Positions 9,771-17,982 of a stretch of 64,000 nt of DNA are shown here, one piece after another. The stretch lies in the NCBI GenBank assembly GCA_023957215.1, contig JAMLHH010000012.1, positions 1-64,000 on the forward strand, written 5' to 3'. The notes beneath the pieces are model-generated. The model searched no databases. It was given only the letters and a program-made list of their open reading frames with translations, and was not told the DNA's origin. The position numbers and the translations under genes are program-made. This stretch comes from Chitinophagales bacterium. GTDB lineage: Bacteria; Bacteroidota; Bacteroidia; Chitinophagales; JADIYW01. Every line of letters begins with the position of its first letter. The first letter of the stretch is position 1.

Positions 9771-10622
9771 TTATTTCACTCCAAGAATACTCAGCATATT
9801 TTCCAAAGTAGCTTTCAGGTCTTTTCTATTGACGATGGTATCTAAGAAGCCATTTTCAAGGGTTGACTCAGCTGTTTGAAAGCCTTCGGGCAGGTCTCTT
9901 TTTATAGTTTCTCTAATTACACGTGGGCCGGCAAAGCCAATCAATGCTTTAGGTTCGGCAATATTTAGGTCTCCTAACATAGCGAAAGAAGCCGTAACGC
10001 CACCTGTAGTTGGGTCAGTCATGAGTGAGATATAAGGGAGTCCTTCATTGGAGAGCATTGTTAGCATAGCGGAAGTTTTAGCGAGCTGCATTAGGGAGAA
10101 AGCAGATTCCATCATACGTGCTCCACCGCTTTTGGAGATAATCAACAACGCGGTTCGGTGTTTTATGCTGTATTCAATGGCTAAAGCTATTTTTTCTCCT
10201 ACCACAGAACCCATAGACCCGCCAATAAAGGCAAAGTCCATACATGCTATGGTTAAAGGTATATTAAATTCGCCTACATGCCCTGTTGCTACAGATAAGG
10301 CGTCAATAAGTTTGGTTTTTTTCTGAGCTTCAACAAGGCGGTCTTTATAAGGTTTTAAGTCAACAAAGTTTAGAAAATCTTCCGATTCTATATTGTTAAA
10401 GAGGATAGAATAGCCCGGGTTGAGAATAATTGAAAAGTACTCTTTAGAGCCAATACGGGCGTGATAGTCGCATTTCGGACATTTGTAGAAGTTTTCCCTA
10501 AACTCCTTCATAGTACTCGCCTCCTTGCATTCTTTACACTTGTACCATAAGCCGTCGGGAGCTTCTTTTTTGTTTTTGGTCGTGGTTTGAATACCTTCTT
10601 TTAATCTCTTGAACCAGCTCAT
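9771..10622 (-). CDS. accD: Acetyl-CoA carboxylase carboxyltransferase subunit beta
   Basis: This 283-residue protein moves the carboxyl group from biotin to acetyl-CoA, giving malonyl-CoA for fatty acid synthesis. The N-terminal zinc ribbon is visible as four cysteines, C29-x2-C32 and C48-x2-C51. The crotonase-like carboxyltransferase body contains MDFAFIGGSMGSVVGEK, SGGARMMES, TDPTTGGVTASFAMLGD and EPKALIGFAGPRVI. accA is not in the window, which is usual in Bacteroidota. It is transcribed away from dapB; a TAnnTTTG box on the minus strand lies at 10704-10711. Confidence 0.95.
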   Translation of the reverse strand: MSWFKRLKEGIQTTTKNKKEAPDGLWYKCKECKEASTMKEFRENFYKCPKCDYHARIGSKEYFSIILNPGYSILFNNIESEDFLNFVDLKPYKDRLVEAQKKTKLIDALSVATGHVGEFNIPLTIACMDFAFIGGSMGSVVGEKIALAIEYSIKHRTALLIISKSGGARMMESAFSLMQLAKTSAMLTMLSNEGLPYISLMTDPTTGGVTASFAMLGDLNIAEPKALIGFAGPRVIRETIKRDLPEGFQTAESTLENGFLDTIVNRKDLKATLENMLSILGVK

Positions 10623-10703
10623 ATCCTTTTAATCGTAATACAGTAGTTAGGTTTAATGTGTTGCCTTAGGACGAATAATTAATTATTTAATCCTTTTAAT
10701 GGG

Positions 10704-10711
10704 CAAAAATA
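10704..10711 (-). promoter_or_regulatory. accD: Putative accD -7 promoter box
   Basis: On the minus strand this reads TATTTTTG, an exact TAnnTTTG match, about 80 bp upstream of the accD ATG. A well-spaced -33 element is not clear. Confidence 0.4.
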
Positions 10712-10874
10712 CGATTATTTTAACAAAACCCGATGATTGTATTTTAGATAGCAGATATTGTTGTAAAAAATTGTTCTATGCTATACGTCCGTTTTTTTGT
10801 TGTAGGTGTATCAGTGTGCATGTGGATGTTCGTGTATTTTTCTAAATAAATGAGAATTAGATTATATTTACAGC

Positions 10875-11597
10875 ATGAGAGTTGCATTAATTGGTTACGG
10901 AAAAATGGGTCACACTATTGAGTCTATATTGCTTGAAAGAGGGCATACGATATCTTACAAAGTATCGATTGACAACACAGAGACAATTCATCAAATCAAT
11001 TTAGATAATACAGATGTTTGTATCGAATTTACTCATCCTGGTGTGGCGTTTGATAATATCAGGCTTTTATCAGATAGTGGGCTGCCAGTGGTATGTGGCA
11101 CGACAGGATGGTATGATCGGCTGGAAGAGGCTAAAGCAATTGTATTAAAGAATAATACGGCTCTTGTTGTAGCATCTAATTTTAGTATTGGAGTTAATTT
11201 ATTTTTTGAAGCAGCTAGAGATTTAGCAAGGTTAATGCATGGACAGGATTATACCATTCGTATCAATGAATCCCATCATACTGAGAAGAAAGATGCACCC
11301 AGTGGGACAGCTATTACGCTGAGTGAAGAGGTCAGGAGTGTATATAATGAGTATTCCGGTTATCAGTTGAATAGGGATAGTGATCCATCCTTGTTGCCGA
11401 TTTTTGCCTCCAGGATAGCGGATGTACCGGGCACACATGAACTCATCTTTAAAAGTGGAGTCGATGCAATAGTGTTGCAGCATGTCGCTTTCAATCGACA
11501 GGGATTTGCTCTCGGAGCCGTTGTTGCAGCTGAATATATTTGGGATAAAAAGGGAATATTTTCCATCAGAGATATTTTGATGTCTGTGAAAGCTTGA
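10875..11597 (+). CDS. dapB: 4-Hydroxy-tetrahydrodipicolinate reductase
   Basis: This 240-residue cytosolic enzyme reduces the dihydrodipicolinate precursor in the lysine/diaminopimelate pathway with NAD(P)H. The Rossmann start MRVALIGYGKMGHTIE, the CIEFTHPG and VVCGTTGWYD segments, NFSIGVNLFFE, the catalytic ESHHTEKKDAPSGTA (His and Lys, substrate binding GT) and the C-terminal NRQGFALGAVVAAEY are all present. It is slightly short, as in other Bacteroidota DapB. It ends in TGA. The gene is divergent from accD and followed by rnpB after about 95 bp. Confidence 0.95.
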   Translation: MRVALIGYGKMGHTIESILLERGHTISYKVSIDNTETIHQINLDNTDVCIEFTHPGVAFDNIRLLSDSGLPVVCGTTGWYDRLEEAKAIVLKNNTALVVASNFSIGVNLFFEAARDLARLMHGQDYTIRINESHHTEKKDAPSGTAITLSEEVRSVYNEYSGYQLNRDSDPSLLPIFASRIADVPGTHELIFKSGVDAIVLQHVAFNRQGFALGAVVAAEYIWDKKGIFSIRDILMSVKA

Positions 11598-11693
11598 TTT
11601 TTTAGTTTTTACGATTATGGCTGATAGCCTCGATTAACTTGTTTTTTAGACAGCAAGAACTTTTTTTGAGAATTAATTGTTGTAAGCACTATT

Positions 11694-12065
11694 CCGACAA
11701 TGTATTTCGTCGCGCACCATAATGATGGTGTGAGGAAAGTCCGGGCAACATAGAGCAGCGTACCACCTAACAGGTGGATTCCGATGTATTTCGGAAATAG
11801 AAAGTGTCACAGAAAAGATACCGCCTCATTCATTTGAATTGGGGTAAGGGTGAAAATGTGCGGTAAGAGCGCACACGATGGTATAGTAATATATCATTGC
11901 GACAAACCTTACGTGTTGAAATGTCAAGTATATCCAACCGCCTTAGTAAAGAGGCTAAATGTTGCTCGCATGAGTTGGAGGGGTAGGCAGTAAAGAACCG
12001 CTTGGTGACAATCGGTCAAGATAAATGACGAACTAAGTACAGAATCCGGCTTATTGCATTGTTGG
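11694..12065 (+). ncRNA. rnpB: RNase P RNA, bacterial type A
   Basis: This is the catalytic RNA that trims the 5' ends of pre-tRNAs. The universally conserved GAGGAAAGTCCGGGC lies near 11751-11765, ACAGAAAAGATACCGCC near 11810, GGTAAGGGTGAAAA near 11843, AAGAGCGCAC near 11865 and the 3' conserved ACAGAATCCGGCTTA near 12039. The ends pair to form P1 (CCGACAATG at 11694 with CATTGTTGG ending at 12065, one G-U). The 3' strand of P1 is followed by a T run, so the 3' end is probably made by termination there. Ends are approximate by a few bases. Confidence 0.95.
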
Positions 12066-12114
12066 TTTTTTTGAAATATTGATAGAAACGAGATTATCTG
12101 TTTCTACAATTAAA

Positions 12115-12151
12115 AAAAGAGAAACACTCAATATTACAGTGTTTCTCTTTT
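12115..12151. terminator. Strong bidirectional hairpin downstream of rnpB
   Basis: A perfect 14-bp stem (AAAAGAGAAACACT with AGTGTTTCTCTTTT) with a 9-base loop has A-rich and T-rich sides, so it can end transcription from either direction: rnpB from the left and the HigBA-like pair from the right. The 200 bp between it and the antitoxin gene hold no gene I can support. Confidence 0.75.
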
Positions 12152-12353
12152 AATTTTAAGAATAAAATTCTAATACCGGTTTGCAAATTGGAGATGAAGC
12201 CGCTTTTTATCATCCCGAATTATCAGGATTGAATAGAATTACAACTCTTCAACCTTGCATCCCTAAAAATATCGGGACTCAATATAAGCACTTCACCGGC
12301 TCTATTGCCAATTTGTTTGTAGGCAGAAGTAGCTCTCCTCAAGTGATTTGTAT

Positions 12354-12671
12354 TCAGTTGGTCATTAATTCTACATTGAAATTTACTTTGGCTTTTAATG
12401 CTCCAAAAACTTTCAATATGGTTTCCATTGTTACATTAGTTGTGTTGTTTTCAAGTTTTGAAATTTGTGCACGTTGCACTCCAACCAACTTTCCAAGTTC
12501 TTCTTGAGTTAAATTTCGTTCAAGTCGGACTTTTCTTATCATTTCACCCAATACTTCTAATTGAAGCTCTTGTTCGTATTGAGTTCTCTTTTCAGTGCCA
12601 ATCTCACCAATAAATTCGTCTTTTATTTGGTCGAAACTAAACATTTCTAATTCTTCATTTTTTGTTGCCAT
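12354..12671 (-). CDS. XRE-family antitoxin (HigA-like)
   Basis: This protein of 105 residues has a C-terminal helix-turn-helix of the Xre/HTH_3 type: RKVRLERNLTQEELGKLVG, then VQRAQISKLENNTTNVTMET and LKVFGALKAKV. It probably neutralises the upstream toxin and represses the operon. I chose the ATG at 12671 (MATKNEELEM); a TTG eight codons earlier is in frame. It overlaps the end of the toxin gene by 17 bp, giving the toxin-first order that is typical of HigBA pairs and unlike most other type II systems. Confidence 0.85.
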   Translation of the reverse strand: MATKNEELEMFSFDQIKDEFIGEIGTEKRTQYEQELQLEVLGEMIRKVRLERNLTQEELGKLVGVQRAQISKLENNTTNVTMETILKVFGALKAKVNFNVELMTN

Positions 12672-13014
12672 TTTTTCTAAAATTTTTAAGTTCAAAATAT
12701 TTCATTCTGATTTGTCCAGCTTTTTCAATTTCCTTTTCAGGTGTTTTTCCTGTTTTCTTTATGATTCCATGAGTCGCTAATACCAAGGTTTCTTGCTTGT
12801 CTTCTTTATCCCAAAAAGAAAATATTCGGAAATGTGTTTTGTTGAATAATGTTCTAAACTCCCAAATTTCTCCTTTCAGCTTCTTAAATAACTCATTATC
12901 ATTTTTAATTTTTGCTTTGTCAATATTGAAAATGATTTTGTCCCGACTTTTTTCGTCAAGTTGTAATAAAAACTCCCTTGCTTCGGTCAAAAAAATCACT
13001 TCAAATTTATTCAT
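12655..13014 (-). CDS. RelE/ParE-superfamily toxin (HigB, Gp49-like)
   Basis: This 119-residue basic protein matches the phage Gp49-like HigB group: EVIFLTEAREFLLQLDEKSR, KKLKGEIWEFRTLFNKTHFR, then IFSFWDKEDKQETLVLATHG and a Lys-rich tail (IIKKTGKTPEKEIEKA). Members are ribosome-dependent mRNA endonucleases. The tail is typical and includes the segment that spans the antitoxin start. A minus-strand TATCTTTG box lies 22 bp upstream of the ATG. The pair sits between rnpB and a palindromic element, in a stretch of accessory genes. Confidence 0.87.
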   Translation of the reverse strand: MNKFEVIFLTEAREFLLQLDEKSRDKIIFNIDKAKIKNDNELFKKLKGEIWEFRTLFNKTHFRIFSFWDKEDKQETLVLATHGIIKKTGKTPEKEIEKAGQIRMKYFELKNFRKNGNKK

Positions 13015-13036
13015 TTAACCTGTCATTGTTTCCATA

Positions 13037-13044
13037 CAAAGATA
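13037..13044 (-). promoter_or_regulatory. Promoter -7 box of the toxin-antitoxin operon
   Basis: Reads TATCTTTG on the minus strand, an exact TAnnTTTG match, 22 bp upstream of the toxin ATG. A TTG lies 17 bp further upstream. Confidence 0.55.
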
Positions 13045-13108
13045 CAAAATCTTTCTAATGACAAAATATTTTGACAAATTTTATTTCGGAGACGAATTTT
13101 GTTGCTAT

Positions 13109-13250
13109 TTCTGCCAACGTTTTCGGCTTTGCGTTCGGGCGGGATTTTCAGCAGAAAATTCCAAGCGAGCGACAAAGTTGAAATTTACAAATAAATTTCA
13201 AACGGAAACACTTTTCCCGCCTGACGGCAATATGTTTGTTGTAGGGCGTT
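13109..13250. repeat. Palindromic intergenic element, attC-like in form
   Basis: About 140 bp fold into nested inverted repeats: GGCGGGA near 13139 pairs with TCCCGCC near 13216, and a central TTGAAATTT/AAATTTCAA hairpin lies at about 13178-13201. The outer ends carry GCCAACG and CGTT-type bases. Imperfect palindromes of this kind between toxin-antitoxin and small membrane-protein genes resemble integron attC sites, but no canonical RYYYAAC/GTTRRRY pair is seen and no integrase is in the window. The element overlaps the 3' end of the next gene. Confidence 0.35.
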
Positions 13251-13506
13251 TTCGTAATCTTTTTATGATTTGATATATTATAAATCCAACTGCAATTAGG
13301 TTTAATATGTTCCAAATTTCAAATGCGATATAATACAATTTTTCAGTTGAAGTCATACTTTCTAAACTCCAATATTCACCTTTGCTTTCGTCATAAAAAT
13401 CATCATAACTCATTAACATTAAACCAAATAAAATATACACGAAAATATCAAGTAAGATGATCCCAAATGCAATTAGAATATTTTTTAATATTAAAGCTTT
13501 TTTCAT
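13198..13506 (-). CDS. Small membrane protein of unknown function
   Basis: About 102 residues with two hydrophobic segments (ILIAFGIILLDIFVYILFGL and IWNILNLIAVGFIIYQII), separated by an acidic loop rich in Asp, Glu and Tyr, and a basic tail (KRLRKRPTT). I prefer the ATG at 13506 (MKKALILKN); an upstream in-frame start at 13551 would lengthen it by 15 residues. The last codons lie inside the palindromic element. I do not recognise a family. It may be a cassette-borne gene, given its neighbours. Confidence 0.5.
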   Translation of the reverse strand: MKKALILKNILIAFGIILLDIFVYILFGLMLMSYDDFYDESKGEYWSLESMTSTEKLYYIAFEIWNILNLIAVGFIIYQIIKRLRKRPTTNILPSGGKSVSV

Positions 13507-13558
13507 ATTACCCTTGCCACACTTTGTAATCAATGACTTTATTGTTTTCAAATCTTAT

Positions 13559-13651
13559 GGTGAGACTACCCGTATTTATACCACTGTATCGTCCTCACAT
13601 TCTCCAATTTTCAAATTAACTTGGGGTGAGACTACCCGTATTTATACCACT
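13559..13651. repeat. Two direct copies of a 27-bp repeat
   Basis: The same 27 bases, beginning GGTGAGACTACCCGTA, occur at 13559-13585 and 13625-13651, 66 bp apart. The second copy abuts the truncated IS1380 remnant. Origin unknown; it could mark the ends of a lost element. Confidence 0.7.
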
Positions 13652-14017
13652 TTCATGTTTTGTGCAATTTGTTCTTTTAGGTGCTTTAGATCCGAAACAA
13701 ATTCACCGTTGCAAAGTGAATTTTTAAGTAGAGAAAGAATGATGTCCGAATACGCATATTTTGCTCTATAATTGCGAAAACCCAATGTTCTGTCGATATA
13801 ACTATGAACATTACTTTGTTTCAACAAAGAATTGATGAAATTTAAACCTCCAAAAGGAGTGGTGTTTTGAGAAGAATGTCTAAGTTTATCCACGGTATAT
13901 ATTTTTGGTGTAGTAACTTTAAATATACACCTTTTAGGTGAAACCTAAAAGCCTCGCAGTCCTTTTATTTTAAAGGGATTGCAGAGGTTTTTGTTTTTCT
14001 GTTGCGATTATTGGGTT
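13650..14017 (-). mobile_element. Truncated IS1380-family copy
   Basis: These about 370 bp are nearly identical to the upstream end of the complete element at 60110-61680: the same transposase N-terminus, the same TTTTAGGTGAAACCTAAAA hairpin, the same GC-richer hairpin with T run, and the same terminal inverted repeat (GTTGCGATTATTGGG, ending near 14015). About 1.2 kb encoding the rest of the transposase and the other end are missing. The break coincides with the second 27-bp repeat. Confidence 0.85.
13654..13893 (-). pseudogene. IS1380 transposase N-terminal fragment
   Basis: About 80 residues (MDKLRHSSQNTTPFGGLNFI, then NSLLKQSNVHSYIDR and NGEFVSDLKHLKEQIAQNMK) match the first 80 residues of the intact transposase at 60275-61558 with only a few changes. 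The frame then runs into unrelated sequence and stops. All three catalytic acidic residues are missing, so it cannot transpose. It may be a source of homology with the intact copy 47 kb away. Confidence 0.88.
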
Positions 14018-14095
14018 TTATCAAATATAAAAGATTCATTTGAGTAATACAAGGGGGAATTAGGTATTGAATTTTAGTAAGTGTGTGACTGTCCC

Positions 14096-14482
14096 TTACG
14101 CCTTCTTTCTCAAACTATAAGCAGACGAGATAGTGAAAAACAAGGTGAGTAAAGTCCTGAAAGCCATGGCACCGACAGTTTTAGTTTCATAAATACCACC
14201 GGTGTAGATATGAATACCCAATCCGATAAATGCCATGATTAAAATGACAAGTGCAAGTTTTAAAATAGTGACAGTCCAAACTTTATATGTGGCTAAACCA
14301 TAACCTGCAAACAAATAAATAAAAGCACAAATAAAATTTGCTGCCACAACAAAACTGACATAATTGCCTTCTTTTGCCCGAAGGTCAAACAAATTTAAAA
14401 AGATGGAAGTAGTCATAAACAGGCTTACTAAGCCGATTAAGGTCATTAGACCGATGGTGAAAACCCTTAAAACCTTTTTCAT
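14096..14482 (-). CDS. Four-helix membrane protein of unknown function
   Basis: This 128-residue protein has four hydrophobic segments: VFTIGLMTLIGLVSLFMTTS, FVVAANFICAFIYLFAGYGL, ILKLALVILIMAFIGLGI and a last one ending TISSAYSLRKKA. The spacing and short loops resemble small DoxX- or DUF4149-like membrane proteins, but I cannot assign a family. It stands alone between the IS fragment and ychF, divergent from ychF. No TAnnTTTG box is evident upstream. Confidence 0.7.
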   Translation of the reverse strand: MKKVLRVFTIGLMTLIGLVSLFMTTSIFLNLFDLRAKEGNYVSFVVAANFICAFIYLFAGYGLATYKVWTVTILKLALVILIMAFIGLGIHIYTGGIYETKTVGAMAFRTLLTLFFTISSAYSLRKKA

Positions 14483-14602
14483 CGTATTCTTTATTTGAAT
14501 GTGAAGTTAATCATTCAATATACAGTTTCACGTCATGGACATGTAATAGATACACTGAAAAATTGATTCTATTATTTAATCACTGTACAATCTTAAAAGT
14601 AT

Positions 14603-14610
14603 TATCTTTG
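14603..14610 (+). promoter_or_regulatory. ychF: ychF promoter -7 box
   Basis: TATCTTTG, an exact TAnnTTTG match, 15 bp upstream of the ychF ATG, giving a very short leader. Confidence 0.6.
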
Positions 14611-14625
14611 CACAAAATTTGAATT

Positions 14626-15726
14626 ATGCCTTTGAGAGCGGGTATTGTCGGTCTTCCCAATGTAGGTAAATCTACACTTTTTAATGCAGTGAGTAACAAC
14701 GCAAAAGCACAAGCTGCCAATTACCGTTTCTGTACTATCGAACCGAATACCGGTTTGGTGGATGTACCTGATTTGCGTATTGACAAATTGGTAGAGTTAG
14801 TCAGGACCGAAAAGGCGATTCCCGCCCAGATAGAATTGGTGGATATTGCCGGACTTGTCAAAGGTGCCAGCAAAGGTGAAGGTCTCGGCAATAAGTTTTT
14901 GGGAAATATCCGTGAAGTAGATGCAATTATTCATGTTATCAGGTGTTTTGAAGACGAAAATGTTTTGCGTGAGGAGGGAGAAATCAATCCCGTGGGTGAC
15001 AAAGAAATTATCGAAACCGAATTACAATTCAAAGATTTGGAGAGTGTAGAGAAAAAAATACAAAAAACAGAAAGAGCTGCTAAATCCGGTGATGCAAAAG
15101 TCAAAGCTGAATATGATGTTTTAGTTAGAGTGAAAACGCATTTGTTAGAAGGACAAAATGTCAAAACATTGGGCTTGTCTGAAGAAGAGAGATTAGCGAT
15201 TGCAGATTTGTTTTTACTGACAGAAAAGCCTGTACTCTATGTGGCCAATGTAGATGAGACCTCTATGAAAACCGGCAACAAATATTCTGAAATGCTTAAA
15301 AAGGTGGTCGAATCAGAAGGAGCGGAGATGTTGGTACTCAATAACTCTATCGAAGAACAAATTTCTGATTTGGATAATCCGGAAGATAAGCAAATGTTTT
15401 TGGAGGAATATAATTTGGACGAACCGGGATTACACCGATTGATACGTTCTACTTATAGACTACTCAATCTGATTACTTATTTTACTGCGGGAGTTCAAGA
15501 AGTAAGAGCTTGGACAATACAAAAGGGTTGGAGAGCACCACAGGCCGCAGGTGTAATACACTCCGATTTTGAAAAAGGTTTTATCAAAGCTGAAACGATT
15601 TCTTACGATGATTATGTTAAGTACGGTTCTGAAGCTGCTTGTCGTGAGAATGGTCGATTAAGAATAGAGGGCAAGGAATACGTCGTCCAAGATGGAGATG
15701 TAATGCACTTCAGATTTAATGTATAG
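14626..15726 (+). CDS. ychF: Redox-regulated ATPase YchF (Obg family)
   Basis: This 366-residue ribosome-associated P-loop protein binds ATP rather than GTP. It has the G1 motif GIVGLPNVGKSTLFNAVS at the very N-terminus, DIAGLVKGASKGEGLGNKFL (G3 and switch), the altered base-recognition stretch LYVANVDE, an alpha-helical insert, and the C-terminal TGS domain (YFTAGVQEVRAWTIQKGWRA, HSDFEKGFIKAETISYDD, ending VMHFRFNV). Length is exactly typical. A convergent, broken gene on the other strand overlaps its last 69 bp. Confidence 0.96.
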   Translation: MPLRAGIVGLPNVGKSTLFNAVSNNAKAQAANYRFCTIEPNTGLVDVPDLRIDKLVELVRTEKAIPAQIELVDIAGLVKGASKGEGLGNKFLGNIREVDAIIHVIRCFEDENVLREEGEINPVGDKEIIETELQFKDLESVEKKIQKTERAAKSGDAKVKAEYDVLVRVKTHLLEGQNVKTLGLSEEERLAIADLFLLTEKPVLYVANVDETSMKTGNKYSEMLKKVVESEGAEMLVLNNSIEEQISDLDNPEDKQMFLEEYNLDEPGLHRLIRSTYRLLNLITYFTAGVQEVRAWTIQKGWRAPQAAGVIHSDFEKGFIKAETISYDDYVKYGSEAACRENGRLRIEGKEYVVQDGDVMHFRFNV

Positions 15727-16263
15727 GGGTTTTGTTTGCTTTTTAATAACAAGGTACCATAGTTCTTGCGAATCCATTTCGTCATCTTCAGGGTCATGAT
15801 AAATAGCTTCCAATTTTTTTATTACCGGTCCATTAATATTTTCTTTGCCTGTAATAATTTTTGTTCCTTTTTCCGGAATGCCCTTCCTGTAATAGTTCAC
15901 ATTAATTAGTTTGTCAAAAATATCATTATATGAAATGGTAGCCGCACTGCCTGTGACAAGCCATATATAGCCGTCATCATCTTTTGGTTTTATTGTAAGC
16001 ATATAGCTAGGGAAATAACCTTTTCATGTGGAAGTTTCCCATACTGAATCCTTCCATGTAGCAATCTTGTCATGTTCCGGACTATCACCTTTTTTTGAAA
16101 GCTTCCAACTGGCATCATAGCTGATTGAAAGAAATTCGTTTTCATAGGTCATTTTGCTATTAGGAAATGGACGGGCAACTTTAAAATTTGCGTTATTTGG
16201 GGTTTGTGCGTTTAATGAAACCATCACGAGGCACATCGTCAATGTTGTCATAATTTTTTTCAT
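15658..16263 (-). pseudogene. Secreted protein gene interrupted by in-frame TGA
   Basis: Two open stretches on the minus strand share one frame. The first (16263 down to a TGA at 16024-16026) encodes a signal peptide (KKIMTTLTMCLVMVSLNAQ) and about 60 more residues ending VWETST. After the TGA the frame stays open for 129 more codons (KGYFPSYMLTIKPKDDDGYI, then WLVTGSAATISYND), ending inside the antisense of ychF. Together they look like one secreted protein of about 200 residues broken by a nonsense codon. The last 22 or so codons are antisense to conserved ychF sequence, so the natural stop may also have been lost. Family unknown. It lies 17 bp downstream of the WG-repeat gene array. Confidence 0.65.
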
Positions 16264-16280
16264 TGTTTTTGATTTTTAAA

Positions 16281-17489
16281 TTACTTCACTTCTTTCCCTG
16301 TTTTGTCGATGTAAAAATCTCTGTCGTTTAATTCGACATAGGCTTTTCCGTTTTTAAACCGACCATACACATAATCATATCTAAATGGAATCACTTCTTT
16401 TCCTGTCTTATCTATTATCCCCCATTTTCCGTTAAGGTTAACTCCTGCCAACCCTTCGGAAAAACCTCCTAAATCATCGTACTTGAATGGTATAACCACT
16501 TTTCCGGTTTTGTCTATAAACCCCCATTTTCCGTTAAGGTTAACTGCTACCAATCCTTCGGAAAATTTGGAATCATATTCGCCCTCATCGTATTTGAGTG
16601 GAATGATTTCTCTTCCTGTTTTATCTATAAACCCCCATTTCCCGTTAAGGTTAACTGCTGCCAACCCTTCGGAAAACTCGATTACATTATCGTATTGCAC
16701 CGGGGTGATTTCTTTTCCGGTTTTGTCTATGAAACCCAGTTTGCCTTTGAGGACAACTATTGCCATTCCTTCGTAAAAGTTAAATTTGCCGTCATCATTA
16801 TCGTATTTGATGGGTGTAACTTCTTTTCCGGTTTTGTCCACAAGCCCCCATTTATCATTGAGACTTACACCTATCAATCCTTCGGAAAACCCGGAAATCC
16901 AGTTTATGTCATTGTATTTCATCGGGGTGATTTCTTTTCCCGTTTTATCTATAAGACCCCATTTGTGGTAGCGTTCAACTACTGCCAGCCCTTCTGAAAA
17001 ATCTCTTGCACCGGAATATTTGAGCGGAATTATTATTTTTCCTGTCCGGTCAATATAACCATAGTCATAGCCATCGTCAAATTCCCCACCTCCACCAATT
17101 ATTGCCAAGCCTTCGGAAAAGCCACCCATACCTATAGTTTCGTATATAATAGGAATTACTTCTTTCCCTGTTTTGTCTATAAAACCCCATTTATCATTGA
17201 GACTTACACCTGCCAAACCTTCAGAAAAATATCTGGCATCATCATATTTTAGTGGAATTACTTCTTTACCCTTTTTGTCTATAAAGCCCATCTTGTCGTT
17301 AAGTGCAACTACTGCCAGTCCTTCGAAAAATTCTTCATTGATAGGTTCATCATATTTACCAGGCAGGATCACTTTTCCTGCTTGATCTTTCAATCCCCAT
17401 TTCCCATTAGTGTCTTCAAAAAATGTTTGTGCCTGCGTTGTTGTCATCGCTACTAGGCATACAAAAGCGGTTGTTAATAATTTTTTCAT
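16281..17489 (-). CDS. Secreted WG-repeat protein (402 aa)
   Basis: After a signal peptide ending TTTQAQ the protein consists of about ten copies of the WG beta-repeat (PF14903-like), each roughly 35-40 residues with the pattern FSEGLAxVxLNxKWGFIDKTGKE followed by VIPxKYD. Such repeats form small beta units of unknown binding role, common in Bacteroidota. It is the third gene of a four-gene minus-strand array; each is separated by the same 17-bp spacer (TTTAAAAATCAAAAACA), which shows the array arose by tandem duplication. Long antisense open frames over it are by-products of the repeat. Confidence 0.9.
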   Translation of the reverse strand: MKKLLTTAFVCLVAMTTTQAQTFFEDTNGKWGLKDQAGKVILPGKYDEPINEEFFEGLAVVALNDKMGFIDKKGKEVIPLKYDDARYFSEGLAGVSLNDKWGFIDKTGKEVIPIIYETIGMGGFSEGLAIIGGGGEFDDGYDYGYIDRTGKIIIPLKYSGARDFSEGLAVVERYHKWGLIDKTGKEITPMKYNDINWISGFSEGLIGVSLNDKWGLVDKTGKEVTPIKYDNDDGKFNFYEGMAIVVLKGKLGFIDKTGKEITPVQYDNVIEFSEGLAAVNLNGKWGFIDKTGREIIPLKYDEGEYDSKFSEGLVAVNLNGKWGFIDKTGKVVIPFKYDDLGGFSEGLAGVNLNGKWGIIDKTGKEVIPFRYDYVYGRFKNGKAYVELNDRDFYIDKTGKEVK

Positions 17490-17506
17490 TGTTTTTGATT
17501 TTTAAA

Positions 17507-17965
17507 TTACTTCACTTCTTTTCCGGTTTTGTCAATGTAAAATTCTCTACCGTTTAATGAAACTTTGGCTTTTCCATTCTTGAAGGCGTTAGTAACATCA
17601 TATTTAAGAGGTATGACTTCTCTACCGGTTTTGTCTAAATACCCCCTATTCTTAGCAGAAGCCCCCTTCTCCTTAAATATTCCAACTACCACAAGCCCTT
17701 CAGAAAAATTTCCTGCATCGTCATATTTAAGGGGTATTACTTCTTTTCCGGTTGTGTCTATAAATCCCCATTTGCCGTTAAGGCTAACTGATGCCAATCC
17801 TTCGGAAAATTCACCCCAAAATTTATCATACTTACCGGGCAGAATTACATTCCCTGCTTTATCTTTCAATCCCCATTTACCGTTGGCATCTTTGAAAAAT
17901 GTTTGTGCCTGTGTTGTTGTCATCGCTACCAGGCATAAAAGAGCGGTTGTTAATAATTTTTTCAT
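17507..17965 (-). CDS. Secreted WG-repeat protein, short paralogue (152 aa)
   Basis: This 152-residue protein has nearly the same N-terminus as the next gene (MKKLLTTALLCLVAMTTT then QAQTFFKDANGKWGLKD) and only three to four WG repeats, then the same C-terminal ending (FYIDKTGKEVK). It looks like a contracted copy of the 402-residue neighbour, with repeats lost by recombination. One repeat carries an insertion (VVVGIFKEKGASAKNRGYLD) in place of the usual LNGKWGFID. Confidence 0.88.
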   Translation of the reverse strand: MKKLLTTALLCLVAMTTTQAQTFFKDANGKWGLKDKAGNVILPGKYDKFWGEFSEGLASVSLNGKWGFIDTTGKEVIPLKYDDAGNFSEGLVVVGIFKEKGASAKNRGYLDKTGREVIPLKYDVTNAFKNGKAKVSLNGREFYIDKTGKEVK

Positions 17966-17982
17966 TGTTTTTGATTTTTAAA

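Noticed and set aside
12181-12507. 108-residue plus-strand open frame at the antitoxin
   Set aside because: It is antisense to the antitoxin gene over its second half, starts at TTG in spacer DNA, and has no recognisable domain.
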